Below are positions 1 to 14,407 of a stretch of DNA of 64,000 nt, in pieces. The stretch's first letter is position 1. Each line of letters begins with the position of its first letter. Source of the DNA: Arenicola marina (taxonomy: Eukaryota > Annelida > Polychaeta > Arenicolidae); NCBI GenBank assembly GCA_964019135.1, contig OZ025248.1:45749670-45813669 (forward strand). Reading direction: 5' to 3'. The notes below the pieces were generated by a model. The model made no database searches, had not been told where the DNA came from, and worked only from the letters and a program-made list of their open reading frames with translations. The position numbers and the translations under genes are program-made.

Positions 1-650
1 AGGATACCACAGGCTCCGTATCGATTTTTGTTTGGAGCGCTTGACGTTTGGGTGGATAGTTATATAGGGATAATACACAAATATACATAGAGAGAGAGGG
101 ACGCAGTGTGAGGTGTGTGGGAGCGAGGGGGGGGGGGGGGGGGGGAAGAGACAGACAGAGAAAGAAAGGGAGAGAGAGACAAGAGGATAGGGTGAGGCGA
201 GGAAACGTGGCAGGGCTAAAAGTGGGACGGAACGAGACGCCAGATCAAATTGATAGGTTTAGGAAATATACAAGGTATCGTTTGCAGACAGATATTGACT
301 GGTTCGTCTGAGTGGTTGCAACCCGGCCTTTCAAGGATATTTTTTTGTCGGAGCGGGAGAGTGAGCCGGGCGTTGAAATAAGCTTGAGGGGGAACTGCAA
401 TGCCACGTCTCTATTCCCACATGTTAAACCAAGGCACATGAACAGCGTATTTAGATTCTGAAAGGGCTATAGAAATGGAAATGGAAATGAAAATTGCATG
501 CGTTTTCAACTTGTGGTATTAATGACATATTGCGTCATGCAGGAACTAAATGAATGACTGAACTAAGCCAAATGTGTGATTTCCTGGCTACAATGAAATA
601 AAAAAATATCTTGCGGAATTGAGACCAATTCATATGTGACATAGTCTCAA
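1..650. other. Left flank, no gene seen
   Basis: No exon or protein family is recognisable on either strand. The stretch holds GA-rich low-complexity sequence and an uninterrupted run of 19 G at 127-145, followed by purine-rich sequence. The short open frames here have no recognisable content. Confidence 0.6.
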
Positions 651-3600
651 CGGTTACCAAAGGTATTGGGACACCAGAGGTACTGGGGCACTAAAGGTAT
701 GGGGACACCAAAGGTATTGGGGCACCAAAGGTATGGGGACACCAAAGGTATTGAGACACTAAAGGTATGGAGATACCAAAGGTATCGGGACACCAAAGGT
801 ATGGGGACACCAAAGGTATGGGGACACCAAAGGTATTGGGACACTAAAGGTATTGGGGACACCAAAGGTATGGGGACACTAAAGGTATTGAGACACTAAA
901 GGTATGGGGACACCAAAGGTATTGGGACACCAAAGGTATTGGGGACACCAAAGGTATGGGGACACTAAAGGTATTGAGACACTAAAGGTACTGGGGCACT
1001 AAAGGTATTGGGACACCAAAGGTATTGGGGACACCAAAGGTATGGGGACACTAAAGGTATTGAGACACTAAAGGTACTGGGGCACTAAAGGTATTGGGGC
1101 ACCAAAAGGTATGGGGACACCAAAGGTATGGGGACACTAAAGGTATTGAGACACTAAAGGTATGGAGATACCAAAGGTATCGGGACACCAAAGGTATGGG
1201 GACACCAAAGGTATGGGGACACTAAAGGTATTAGGGACACTAAAGGTACTGGGGCACTAAAGGTATTGGGGCACCAAAGGTATGGGGACACTAAAGGTAT
1301 GGAGACACCAAAGGTATGGAGACACCAGAGGTATGGTGACACCAAAGGTATTGGGACACCAAAGGTATTGGGACACCAAAGGTATGGGGACACCAAAGGT
1401 ATGGAGACACCAAAGGTATGGAGACACCAAAGGTATGGAGACACCAAAGGTATTGGGACACCAAAGGTATTGGGACACCACAGGTATGGGGACACCAAAG
1501 GTATGGAGACACCAAAGGTATGGAGACACCAAAGGTATTGGGACACCAAAGGTATGGGGACACCAAAGGTATGGGGACACAAAAGGCATTAGGACACTAA
1601 AGGTTTTGGGACACTAAAGGTATGGGACACCAAAGGTATGGGGAAACCAAAAGTATTGGGACACTAAAGGTATTGGGACACCAAGGGTATTGGGAAACTA
1701 AAGGTATGGAGACACTAAAGGTATTGGGACACCAAGGGTATTGGGACACCAAAGGTATGGGGACACCAAAGGTATGGGGACACCAAAGGTATGGGGACAC
1801 TAAAGGTATTAGGGACACCAAAGGTATGGGGACACTAAAGGTATGGGGACACCAAAGGTATTGGGACACCAAAGGTATGGGGACACCAAAGGTATGGGGA
1901 CACCAAAGGTATGGGGACACCAAAGGTATGGGGACACTAAAGGTATGGGGACACTAAAGGTATGGAGCCACTAAAGGTATTGGGACACCAAAGGTATTGG
2001 GACACCAAAGGTATGGGGACACCAAAGGTATGGGGACACCAAAGGTATGGGGACACTAAAGGTATTAGGGACACCAAAGGTATGGGGACACTAAAGGTAT
2101 GGGGACACCAAAGGTATTGGGACACCAAAGGTATGGGGACACCAAAGGTATGGGGACACCATAGGTATGGGGACACCAAAGGTATTGGGACACTAAAGGT
2201 ATTGGGACACTAAAGGTATGGGGACACTAAAGGTATGGGGACAATAAAGGTATGGGGACACTAAAGGTATTGGGACACTAAAGGTACTGGGACACCAAAG
2301 GTATTGGGACACTAAAGGTATGGGGACACTAAAGGTATTAGGGACACTAAAGGTCTGGAGACACCAAAGGTATGGGGACACCAAAGGTATGAGGACACCA
2401 AAGGTATTGGGACACTAAAGGTATGGGGACAATAAAGGTATGGAAACACTAAAGGTATGGGGACAATAAAGATATGGGGACACCAAAGGTATGGGGACAC
2501 CACAGTTATGGGGACACTAAAGGTATTGGGACACTAAAGGTATGGGGGCACCAAAGGTATGGAGACACCACAGGTATGGGGACACTAAAGGTATTGGGAC
2601 ACTAAAGGTATTGGGACACTAAAGGTATGGGGACACTAAGGGTATTAGGGACACTAAAGGTCTGGAGACACCAAAGGTATGGGGACACCAAAGGTATGAG
2701 GACACCAAAGGTATTGGGACACTAAAGGTATGGGGACAATAAAGGTATGGAAACACTAAAGGTATGGGGACAATAAAAATATGGGGACACCAAAGGTATG
2801 GGGACACCACAGGTATGGGGACACTAAAGGTATTAGGGACACTAAAGGTATGGGGACACTAAAGGTACTGGGACACCAAAGGTATTAGGGACACTAAAGG
2901 TCTGGGGACAATAAAGGTATGGAGACACTAAAGGTATGGGGACAATAAAGATATGGGGACACCAAAGGTATGGGGACACCACAGGTATGGGGACACTAAA
3001 GGTATTGGGACACTAAAGGTATGGGGACAATAAAGGTATGGAGACACTAAAGGTATGGGGACAATAAAGATATGGAGACACCAAAGGTATGGGGACACCA
3101 CAGGTATGGGGACACTAAAGGTACTGGGACACCAAAGGTATTGGGACACTAAAGGTATGGGGACACTAAAGGTATGGGGACACTAAAGGTATGGGGACAC
3201 TAAAGGTATGGGGACACTAAAGGTATGGGGACACTAAAGGTATGGGGACACTAAAGGTATGGGGACACTAAAGGTATTGGGACACTAAAGGTATGGGGAC
3301 ACTAAAGGTATGGGGACACTAATGGTATGGGGACACCAAAGGTATGGGGACACCAAAGGTATAGGGACACTAAAGGTACTGGGGCACTAAAGGTATTGGG
3401 ACACCAAAGGTATTGGAGACACCAAAGGTATGGGGACACTAAAGGTATTGAGACACTAAAGGTATGGAGATACCAAAGGTATCGGGACACCAAAGGTATG
3501 GGGACACCAAAGGTATGGGGACACCAAAGGTATTGAGACACTAAAGGTATTGGGGACACCAAAGGTATGGGGACACTAAAGGTATTGAGACACTAAAGGT

Positions 3601-6600
3601 ACTGGAGCACTAAAGGTATTGGAACACCAAAGGCGTTGGGGACACCAAAGGTATGGGGACACTAAAGGTATTGAGACACTAAAGGTACTGGGGCACTAAA
3701 GGTATTGGGACACCAAAGGTATTGGGGACACCAAAGGTATGGGGACACTAAAGGTATTGAGACACTAAAGGTACTGGGGCACTCAAGGTATTGGGGCACC
3801 AAAAGGTATGGGGACACCAAAGGTATGGGGACACTAAAGGTATTGAGACACTAAAGGTATGGAGATACCAAAGGTATCGGGACACCAAAGGTATGGGGAC
3901 ACCAAAGGTATGGGGACACTAAAGGTATTAGGGACACTAAAGGTACTGGGGCACTAAAGGTATTGGGACACCAAAGGTATTGGGGCACCAAAGGTATGGC
4001 GACATCAAAGGTATGGAGACACCAAAGGTATGGAGACACCAGAGGTATGGTGACACCAAAGGTATTGGGACACCAAAGGTATTGGGACACCAAAGGTATG
4101 GGGACACCAAAGGTATGGAGACACCAAAGGTATGGAGACACCAAAGGTATGGAGACACCAAAGGTAGTGGGACACCAAAGGTATTGGGACACCACAGGTA
4201 TGGGGACAACAAAGGTATGGAGACACCAAAGGTATGGAGACACCAAAGGTATTGGGACACCAAAGGTATGGGGACACCAAAGGTATGGGGACACAAAAGG
4301 CATTAGGACACTAAAGGTTTTGGGACACTAAGGGTATGGGACACCAAAGGTATGGGGAAACCAAAAGTATTTGGACACTAAAGGTATTGGGACACCAAAG
4401 GTATGGGGACACTAAAGGTATGGAGACACTAAAGGTATTGGGACACCAAAGGTATTGGGACACCAAAGGTATGGGGACACCAAAGGTATGGGGACACCAA
4501 AGGTATGGGGACACTAAAGGTATTAGGGACACCAAAGGTATGGGGACACTAAAGGTATGGGGACACCAAAGGTATTGGGACACCAAAGGTATGGGGACAC
4601 CAAAGGTATGGGGACACCAAAGGTATGGGGACACCAAAGGTATGGGGACACTAAAGGTATGGGGACACTAAAGGTATGGAGACACTAAAGGTATTGGGAC
4701 ACCAAAGGTATTGGGACACCAAATGTATGGGGACACCAAAGGTATGGGGACACCAAAGGTATGGGGACACTAAAGGTATTAGGGACACCAAAGATATGGG
4801 GACACCAAAGGTATTGGGACACCAAAGGTATGGGGACACCAAAGGTATGGGGACACCAAAGGTATGGGGACACCAAAGGTATGGGGACACCAAAGGTATT
4901 GGGACACTAAAGGTATTGGGACACTAAAGGTATGGGGACACTAAAGGTATGGGGACAATAAAGGTATGGGGACACTAAAGGTATTGGGACACTAAAGGTA
5001 TTGGGACACTAAAGGTAAGGGGACACTAAAGGTATGGGGACACTAAAGGTATGGGGACACTAAAGGTATGGGGACACCAAAGGCATGGGGACACCAAAGG
5101 TATGGGGACACTAAAGGTATTAGGGACACTAAAGGTATGGGGACACTAAAGGTACTGGGACACCAAAGGTATTGGGACACTAAAGGTATGGGGACACTAA
5201 AGGTATTAGGGACACTAAAGGTCTGGAGACACCAAAGGTATGGGGACACCAAAGGTATGAGGACACCAAAGGTATTGGGACACTAAAGGTATGGGGACAA
5301 TAAAGGTATGGAAACACTAAAGGTATGGGGACAATAAAGATATGGGGACACCAAAGGTATGGGGACACCACAGGTATGGGGACACTAAAGGTATTGGGAC
5401 ACTAAAGGTATGGGGACACCAAAGGTATGGAGACACCACAGGTATGGGGACACTAAAGGTATTGGGACACTAAAGGTATTGGGACACTAAAGGTATGGGG
5501 ACACTAAGGGTATTAGGGACACTAAAGGTCTGGAGACACCAAAGGTATGGGGACACCAAAGGTATGAGGACACCAAAGGTATTGGGACACTAAAGGTATG
5601 GGGACAATAAAGGTATGGAAACACTAAAGGTATGGGGACAATAAAGATATGGGGACACCAAAGGTATGGGGACACCACAGGTATGGGGACACTAAAGGTA
5701 TTGGGACACTAAAGGTATGGGGACACCAAAGGTATGGAGACACCAAAGGTATGGAGACACCAAAGGTATTGGGACACCAAAGGTATGGGGACACCAAAGG
5801 TATGGGGACACCAAAGGTATTGGGACACTAAAGGTATTAGGGACACCAAAGGTATGGGGACACTAAAGGTATGGGGACACCAAAGGTATTGGGACACCAA
5901 AGGTATGGGGACACCAAAGGTATGGGGACACCAAAGGTATTGGGACACTAAAGGTATTGCGACACTAAAGGTATGGGGACACTAAAGGTATGGGGACACT
6001 AAAGGTATGGGGACACTAAAGGTATTGGGACACTAAAGGTATTGGGACACTAAAGGTATGGGGACACCAAAGGCATGGGGACACCAAAGGTATGGGGACA
6101 CCAAAGGCATGGGGACACCAAAGGTATAGGGACACTAAAGGTATGGGGACACTAAAGGTATGGGGACACCAAAGGCACGGGGACACCAAAGGTATGGGGA
6201 CACTAAAGGTACTGGGACACTAAAGGTATGGGGACACTAAAGGTACTGGGACACCAAAGGTATTGGGACACTAAAGGTATGGGGACACTAAAGGTATTAG
6301 GGACACTAAAGGTCTGGGGACAATAATGGTATGGAGACACTAAAGGTATGGGGACAATAAAGATATGGGGACACCAAAGGTATGGGGACACCACAGGTAT
6401 GGGGACACTAAAGGTATTGGGACACTAAAGGTATGGGGACAATAAAGGTATGGAGACACTAAAGGTATGGGGACAATAAAGGTATGGGGACACCAAAGGT
6501 ATGGGGACACCACAGGTATGGGGACACCAAAGGTATGGGGACACCACAGGTATCGGGACACTAAAGGTACTGGGACACCAAAGGTATTGGGACACTAAAG

Positions 6601-9600
6601 GTATGGGGACACCAAAGGTATTGAGACACTAAAGGTATTGGGGACACCAAAGGTATGGGGACACTAAAGGTATTGAGACACTAAAGGTACTGGGGCACTA
6701 AAGGTATTGGAACACCAAAGGCATTGGGGACACCAAAGGTATCGGGACACTAAAGGTATTGAGACACTAAAGGTACTGGGGCACTAAAGGTATTGGGACA
6801 CCAAAGGTATTGGGGACACCAAAGGTATGGGGACACTAAAGGTATTGAGACACTAAAGGTACTGGGGCACTAAAGGTATTGGGACACCAAAGGTATTGGG
6901 GCACCAAAGGTATGGCGACATCAAAGGTATGGAGACACCAAAGGTATGGAGACACCAGAGGTATGGTGACACCAAAGGTATTGGGACACCAAAGGTATTG
7001 GGACACCAAAGGTATGGGGACACCAAAGGTATGGAGACACCAAAGGTATGGAGACACCAAAGTTATGGGGACACCAAAGGTATGGGGACACTAAAGGTAT
7101 TAGGGACACCAAAGGTATGGGGACACTAAAGGTATGGGGACACCAAAGGTATTGGGACACCAAAGGTATGGGGACACCAAAGGTATGGGGACACTAAAGG
7201 TATGGGGACACCAAAGGTATGGGGACACTAAAGGTATTAGGGACACTAAAGGTATGGGGACACTAAAGGTACTGGGACACCAAAGGTATTGGGACACTAA
7301 AGGTATGGGGACACTAAAGGTATTAGGGACACTAAAGGTCTGGAGACACCAAAGGTATGGGGACACCAAAGGTATGAGGACACCAAAGGTATTGGGACAC
7401 TAAAGGTATGGGGACAATAAAGGTATGGAAACACTAAAGGTATGGGGACAATAAAGACATGGGGACACCAAAGGTATGGGGACACCACAGGTATGGGGAC
7501 ACTAAAGGTATTGGGACACTAAAGGTATGGGGACACCAAAGGTATGGAGACACCACAGGTATGGGGACACTAAAGGTATTGGGACACTAAAGGTATTGGG
7601 ACACTAAAGGTATGGGGACACTAAGGGTATTAGGGACACTAAAGGTCTGGAGACACCAAAGGTATGGGGACACCAAAGGTATGAGGACACCAAAGGTATT
7701 GGGACACTAAAGGTTTGGGGACAATAAAGGTATGGAAACACTAAAGGTATGGGGACAATAAAGATATGGGGACACCAAAGGTATGGGGACACCACAGGTA
7801 TGGGGACACTAAAGGTATTGGGACACTAAAGGTATGGGGACACCAAAGGTATGGAGACACCAAAGGTATGGAGACACCAAAGGTATTGGGACACCAAAGG
7901 TATGGGGACACCAAAGGTATGGGGACACCAAAGGTATGGGGACACTAAAGGTATGGGGACACCAAAGGTATTGGGACACCAAAGGTATGGGGACACCAAA
8001 GGTATGGGGACACTAAAGGTATGGGGACACCAAAGGTATTGGGACACCAAAGGTATGGGGACACCAAAGGTATGGGGACACCAAAGGTATTGGGACACTA
8101 AAGGTATTGCGACACTAAAGGTATGGGGACACTAAAGGTATGGGGACACTAAAGGTATGGGGACACTAAAGGTATTGGGACACTAAAGGTATTGGGACAC
8201 TAAAGGTATGGGGACACTAAAGGTATGGGGACACTAAAGGTATGGGGACACCAAAGGCATGGGGACACCAAAGGTATGGGGACACTAAAGGTATTAGGGA
8301 CACTAAAGGTATGGGGACACTAAAGGTACTGGGACACCAAAGGTATTGGGACACTAAAGGTATGGGGACACTAAAGGTATTAGGGACACTAAAGGTCTGG
8401 GGACAATAAAGGTATGGAGACACTAAAGGTATGGGGACAATAAAGATATGGGGACACCAAAGGTATGGGGACACCACAGGTATGGGGACACTAAAGGTAT
8501 TGGGACACTAAAGGTATGGGGACAATAAAGGTATGGAGACACTAAAGGTATGGGGACAATAAAGATATGGAGACACCAAAGGTATGGGGACAATAAAGAC
8601 ATGGGGACACCAAAGGTATGGGGACACCACAGGTATGGGGACACTAAAGGTATTGGGACACTAAAGGTATGGGGACACCAAAGGTATGGAGACACCACAG
8701 GTATGGGGACACTAAAGGTATTGGGACACTAAAGGTATTGGGACACTAAAGGTATGGGGACACTAAGGGTATTAGGGACACTAAAGGTCTGGAGACACCA
8801 AAGGTATGGGGACACCAAAGGTATGAGGACACCAAAGGTATTGGGACACTAAAGGTATGGGGACAATAAAGGTATGGAAACACTAAAGGTATGGGGACAA
8901 TAAAGATATGGGGACACCAAAGGTATGGGGACACCACAGGTATGGGGACACTAAAGGTATTGGGACACTAAAGGTATGGGGACACCAAAGGTATGGAGAC
9001 ACCAAAGGTATGGAGACACCAAAGGTATTGGGACACCAAAGGTATGGGGACACCAAAGGTATGGGGACACCAAAGGTATGGGGACACTAAAGGTATGGGG
9101 ACACCAAAGGTATGGGGACACCAAAGGTATTGGGACACTAAAGGTATTGCGACACTAAAGGTATGGGGACACTAAAGGTATGGGGACACTAAAGGTATGG
9201 GGACACTAAAGGTATTGGGACACTAAAGGTATTGGGACACTAAAGGTATGGGGACACTAAAGGTATGGGGACACTAAAGGTATGGGGACACCAAAGGCAT
9301 GGGGACACCAATAGTATGGGGACACTAAAGGTATTAGGGACACTAAAGGTATGGGGACACTAAAGGTACTGGGACACCAAAGGTATTGGGACACTAAAGG
9401 TATGGGGACACTAAAGGTATTAGGGACACTAAAGGTCTGGGGACAATAAAGGTATGGAGACACTAAAGGTATGGGGACAATAAAGATATGGGGACACCAA
9501 AGGTATGGGGACACCACAGGTATGGGGACACTAAAGGTATTGGGACACTAAAGGTATTGGGACACTAAAGGTATGGGGACAATAAAGGTATGGAGACACT

Positions 9601-12216
9601 AAAGGTATGGGGACAATAAAGATATGGAGACACCAAAGGTATGGGGACACCACAGGTATGGGGACACTAAAGGTACTGGGACACCAAAGGTATTGGGACA
9701 CTAAAGGTATGGGGACACTAAAGGTATGGGGACACTAAAGGTATGGGGACACTAAAGGTATGGGGACACTAAAGGTATGGGGACACTAAAGGTATTGGGA
9801 CACTAAAGGTATGGGGACACTAAAGGTATGGGGACACCAAAGGTATGGGGACACCAAAGGTATAGGGACACTAAAGGTATTAGGGACACTAAAGGTATGG
9901 GGACACTAAAGGTACTGGGACACCAAAAGTATTGGGACACTAAAGGTATGGGGACACTAAAGGTATTAGGGACACTAAAGTTCTGGAGACACTAAAGGTA
10001 TGGGGACACTAAAGGTATGGGGAAACCAAAGGTATTGGGACACTAAAGGTATTGGGACACCAAAGGTATGGGGACACTAAAGGTATGGGGACACTAGAGG
10101 TATTAGGGACACTAAAGGTATTGGGACACTAAAGGTATGGGACACCAAAGGTATGGGGAAACCAAAGGTATTGGGACACTAAAGGTATTGGGACACCAAA
10201 GGTATGGGGACACTAAAGGTATGGAGACACTAAAGGTATGGGCACACCAAAGGTATGGGGACACCAAAGGTATGGGGACACCAAAGGTATGGGGACACTA
10301 AAGGTATTAGGGACACTAAAGGTATGGGGACACCAAAGGTATGGGGACACTAAATGTATCGGGACACTAAAAATATGGGGACACTAAAGGTATTAGGACA
10401 CTAAAGGTATGGGGACACTAAAGGTATGGAGACACCGAAGGTATGGGGACACCAAAGGTATGAGGACACTAAAGGTATGGGTACACTAAAGGTATGGAGA
10501 CACCAAAGGTATAGGGACACCAAAGGTATTGGGATAGTAAAGGTATGGGGACACTATAGGTACTGGGACACCAAAGGTATGGGGACACTAAAGGTATTGG
10601 GGCACTAAAGGTATTGGGACACCAAAGGTATGGGGACACTAAAAGTATTGGAACACTAAAGGTATGGGGACACTAAAGGTATGGAGACACTAAAGGTATT
10701 GGGACACCAAAGGTATGGGGACACTAAAGGTATGGAGACACTAAAGGTATTGGGACACGAAAGGTATGGGGACACTAAAGGTATGGAGACACTAAAGGAA
10801 TTGGGACACCAAAGGTATGGGGACACTAAAGGTATTAGGGACACTAAAGGTATGGGGACACTAAAGGTACTGGGACACCAAAGGTATGGGGACACTAAAG
10901 GTATGGGGACACCAACCGTATGGGGACACCAAAGGTTTGGGGACACTAAAGGTATGGGGATACTAAAGGTATGGGGACACCAAAGGTGTGGGGACACTAA
11001 AGGTATGGGGACACCACAGGTATGGGGACACCAAAGGTATTGGGATAGTAAAGGCATGGGGACACTAAAGGTACTGGGACACCAAAGGTATGGGGACACT
11101 AAAAGTATGGGGACACTAAAGGTATTGGGACACCAAAGGTATGGGGACACTAAAGGTATGGGGACACCACAGGTATGGGGACACCCAAGGTATTGGGATA
11201 GTAAAGGTATGGGGACACTAAAGGTACTGGGACACCAAAGGTATGGCGACACTAAAGGTATGGGGACACCTAAAGTATTGGGACACTAAAGGTATTGGGA
11301 CACCAAAGGTATGGGGACACCAAAGGTATGGGGGCACTAAAGGTATGGGGACACTAAAGGTATGGGGACACCAAAGGTATGGGGACACTAAAGGTATGGG
11401 GACACCAAAGGTATTGGGACACTAAAGGTATGGGGATACTAAAGGTATGGGGACACCAAAGGTATGGGGACACTAAAGGTATGGGGACACCACAGGTATG
11501 GGGACACCAAAGGTATTGGGATAGTAAAGGTATGGGGCCACTAAAGGTACTGGGACACCAAAGGTATTGGGACACTAAAGGTATGGGGATACTAAAGGTA
11601 TGGGGACACTAAAGGTATGGGGACACTAAAGGTATGGGGACACCAAAGGTATTGGGACACTAAAGGTATGGGGATACTAAAGGTATGGGGACACCAAAGG
11701 TATGGGGACACTAAAGGTATGGGGACACCACAGGTATGGGGACACCAAAGGTATTGGGATAGTAAAGGTATGGGGCCACTAAAGGTACTGGGACACCAAA
11801 GGTATGGGGACACTAAAGGTATGGGGACACCAAAGGTATTGGAACACTAAAGGTATGGGGATACTAAAGGTATGGGGACACCAAAGGTATGGGGACACTA
11901 AAGGTATGGGGACACCAAAGATATTGGGACACTAAAGGTATTGGGACACTAAAGGTATTGGGACACCAAAGGTATGGGGACACCAAAGGTATGGGGACAC
12001 TAAAGGTATGGGGACACTAAAGGTATGGGGACACCAAAGGTATTGGGACACTAAAGGTATGGGGTCACTAAAGGTATTGGGGCACCAAAGGTATGGGGAC
12101 ACTAAAGGTATGGGGACACCACAGGTATGGGGACATCAAAGGTATTGGGATAGTAAAGGTACTGGGACACCAAAGGTATGGGGACACTAAAGGTATGGGG
12201 ACACTAAGGGTACTGG
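651..12216 (+). repeat. 17-bp minisatellite, about 680 copies
   Basis: Tandem array of the unit GGACACCAAAGGTATGG. Common variants have ACTAAAGG for ACCAAAGG, ATTGG for ATGGG, ACAATAAAG, or an extra base giving GGTATTAGGG. Because 17 is not a multiple of 3 and the unit is nearly stop-free, it gives open frames with a 17-residue period on both strands; these are not taken as genes. Blocks recur in order at longer spacing: about 2714 bp (1.15-2.2 kb against 3.86-4.9 kb), 2868 bp, 2117 bp and 1142 bp, with a local 307-bp pair at 2312 and 2619. This is what repeated unequal exchange would leave. Confidence 0.97.
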
Positions 12217-12222
12217 GTCACG

Positions 12223-12275
12223 CGTCAGCTGGACTCGAACCCTTCACTTTGGGCGAGTGCCCGGATGCTAAGAGG
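12223..12275 (-). mobile_element. tRNA-like SINE head fragment
   Basis: On the minus strand this begins with an A-box-like TTAGCATCCGGG and reaches a B-box-like GGGTTCGAGTCC about 25 bases later. That arrangement is typical of tRNA-derived SINE heads. It directly adjoins the end of the 17-bp array. It does not fold into a complete tRNA by eye, so it is called as a fragment and not as a tRNA gene. Confidence 0.35.
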
Positions 12276-12282
12276 AAAAGTT

Positions 12283-12466
12283 AAATAAAGCGAATTAGGG
12301 TTTCAGGTCGCTTTGGGCAGACTTGATCTACATTGGGCTAAGGAACCTCTCGGCGTTATGAATGGATCAAAGCATGAAACATTCTCTAGATTATAGCCCG
12401 GATTAAAACCCAGGACCTATTGATCTGCGGCCTGTGCGCTACAGGCTACACCCAGGACGCCCACCG
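12283..12466 (-). mobile_element. SINE-like element, copy 1
   Basis: On the minus strand a tRNA-like head (A-box-like TAGCGCACAGG, B-box-like GGGTTTTAATCC) is followed by a body ending near AAGCGACCTGAAACCC. The same order of parts, with similar sequence at both ends, occurs at 16438-16860, where the tail reads AAAAGCGACGTAAAACACC. Two diverged copies with matching ends suggest one dispersed SINE family. No family name is assigned. Confidence 0.45.
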
Positions 12467-13549
12467 CAGGAAGAGCAACAGCCCGTGGGGGAAAAGAACA
12501 TATTAAGAGGACAGTTGGTCGCCCAAGCCTACGACACACACTGGACCATGTTATTCATCGGTAGGCCGACCATTGTGGCTCGCCAGCGATCAGCCTGATC
12601 AGGTAGAACAGCGATAACGAAACAGTGGCTTTCTGTTCTCAAGTTACAGCCGTGGATCGTCGTTGGCTTTTTATGTGTGTTTGGTTTCATCTTTAAACCC
12701 AATTCGTTCTCTCGCAAACGCCGACTTACGATGAACTGCTTTTGTTGTCTCTTGCAGGCTGATATTATTCAGGGTACTACTGTTGTTGGGTTGAAGCCTG
12801 ACACCAAGCCTAAGATGGATGGCAGATCTATGCCGTATCCAGGCAAGCCGTGGAGATAAACAACTGGTGATTAATCCTCCGTCTGATAACCCGACGCGGG
12901 CCAAGGTTTTTTGTCTCTGGTGGCGGCAGCTTGCCATACATTCTTTGTTGCGTAGTGTTCTATATAAATGCACGCCTCCCTCCACCCACATCCTACTCAC
13001 CCATCCTCGACACCCCCCCCCCCCCCCCCCGCTCCCTCCACTCACTGTTGGCCAATCTCACCAGCATTTTTCAACCAGGATGCCTCGTCCAGGCCTTTTG
13101 ATCGCCGTTCAAGTTGAATAAGCCAAACAAATTAATTCACCTTTAGATATAAAATGCTACAGCCAATAAACCGTGCTGTGTTACTGACAATACTTCGTCG
13201 TCTTTGGGGCGATAGCCCTGGTGGCCATCCATTAGCAAACTGAATAGTCCCCGGTCGGTCGCCAGGCGCACATATAAGCATAGCAAATCCGGTGAAATTA
13301 TACCCGGGTCCATAAATATTATAATCCCATAGAAGCTTTGACATGGACCTCTCGAGCCATGTAGTTCCATGTAAATAGCAGGGCTGCTGCAAAACTGCAG
13401 GAACTTCTGGCTTACGGTCCACTATTTCTTCAGGCCCGACTTACAATGACGACTGGAGATCTAGGTTATCTACAGGTTAGGAGCTCTGCAATGGCCTACT
13501 TCTGTGTTTCATCAACCATGCCGCAGCTAGCAGGCGAAGATTGATGGAG
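12467..13549. other. No gene seen; C-run and a TATA-like site
   Basis: No recognisable exon on either strand. There is an uninterrupted run of 18 C at 13013-13030 inside CT-rich sequence. A TATA-box-like TATATAAAT lies near 12961, but no initiator or downstream exon could be tied to it. The open frames at 12.5-13.4 kb show no known motif. Confidence 0.5.
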
Positions 13550-14107
13550 AACATAATGTAGGTCTCTACATGAACAAACATGGCCCGTGCATAGTGTTAA
13601 TTAACAACATAATGTAGGTCACTACATGAAGAAACATGGCCCGTGCATAGTGTTAATTAACAACATAATGTAGGTCACTACATGAAGAAACATGGCCCGT
13701 GCATAGTGTTAATTAACAACATAATGTAGGTCTCTACATGAAGAAACATGGCCCGTGCATAGTGTTAATTAACAACATAATGTAGGTCTCTACATGAAGA
13801 AACATGGCCCGTGCATAGTGTCAATTAACAACATAATGTAGGTCACTACATGGAGAAACATGGCCCGTGCATAGTGTCAATTAACAACATAATGCAGGTC
13901 ACTACATGAAGAAACATGGCCCGTGCATAGTGTTAATTAACAACATAATGTAGGCCTCTACATGAACAAACATGGCCCGTGCATAGTGTTAATTAACAAC
14001 ATAATGTAGGTCTCTACATGAAGAAACATGGCCCGTGCATAGTGTTAATTAACAACATAATGTAGGTCTCTACATGAAGAAACATGGCCCGTGCATAGTG
14101 TTAATTA
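13550..14107 (+). repeat. 56-bp minisatellite, about 10 copies
   Basis: Ten nearly identical 56-bp units. Each starts AACATAATGTAGGTC, contains CATGGCCCGTGCATAG and ends TTAATTAAC. The half TGTAG-GTCA-CTACA inside each unit can form a short hairpin. Few differences between units suggest recent expansion or homogenisation. Confidence 0.95.
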
Positions 14108-14407
14108 AAGGCCAATCCAATTCCGGCCTTAAGAGCAGTGTCACCTAAAGAAACGTTTTCCAAAAGAACAAAATATATAGTTATGAATTCGCGGACAAAA
14201 CATTTTAAGGATTAAAACCCCTATTTTCGATCACAAGTGTAATGTAGGTGGGCGCAGACATTTAATTCCGCCTGGCCTTCTATCAACCAATCAGGATGAA
14301 GGACAATACGCGGGTCACTACGTCACGGGAGCGGGTGATGGCGTACATGTGAATGTAAATACAGGCCAGCAGATACGGAGAGGTTCAAATAGTGCTAGGA
14401 TGAATTC
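14108..14407. other. Spacer between two minisatellites, no gene seen
   Basis: About 300 bp of non-tandem sequence between the 56-bp and 43-bp arrays. No exon, RNA gene or element end was recognised. Confidence 0.5.

Noticed and set aside
1230-10400. TTAGGG motifs suggesting telomeric DNA
   Set aside because: They occur singly, where an extra base makes GGTATTAGGGACAC in variant units. There is no TTAGGG tandem run.
651-12190. Periodic proteins with a 17-residue repeat on both strands
   Set aside because: They are readings of the 17-bp unit in shifting frames. Both strands are equally open, which real coding sequence would not show.
12223-12466. Possible tRNA genes
   Set aside because: A- and B-box-like sequences are present, but no complete cloverleaf with paired acceptor arms could be drawn. 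A SINE origin fits better.
12955-12975. TATA-box promoter
   Set aside because: TATATAAAT alone, in CT-rich DNA, with no recognisable transcript or exon downstream.
13550-14107. CRISPR-like array
   Set aside because: The units are contiguous 56-bp tandem copies with no unique spacers, in a eukaryotic context.
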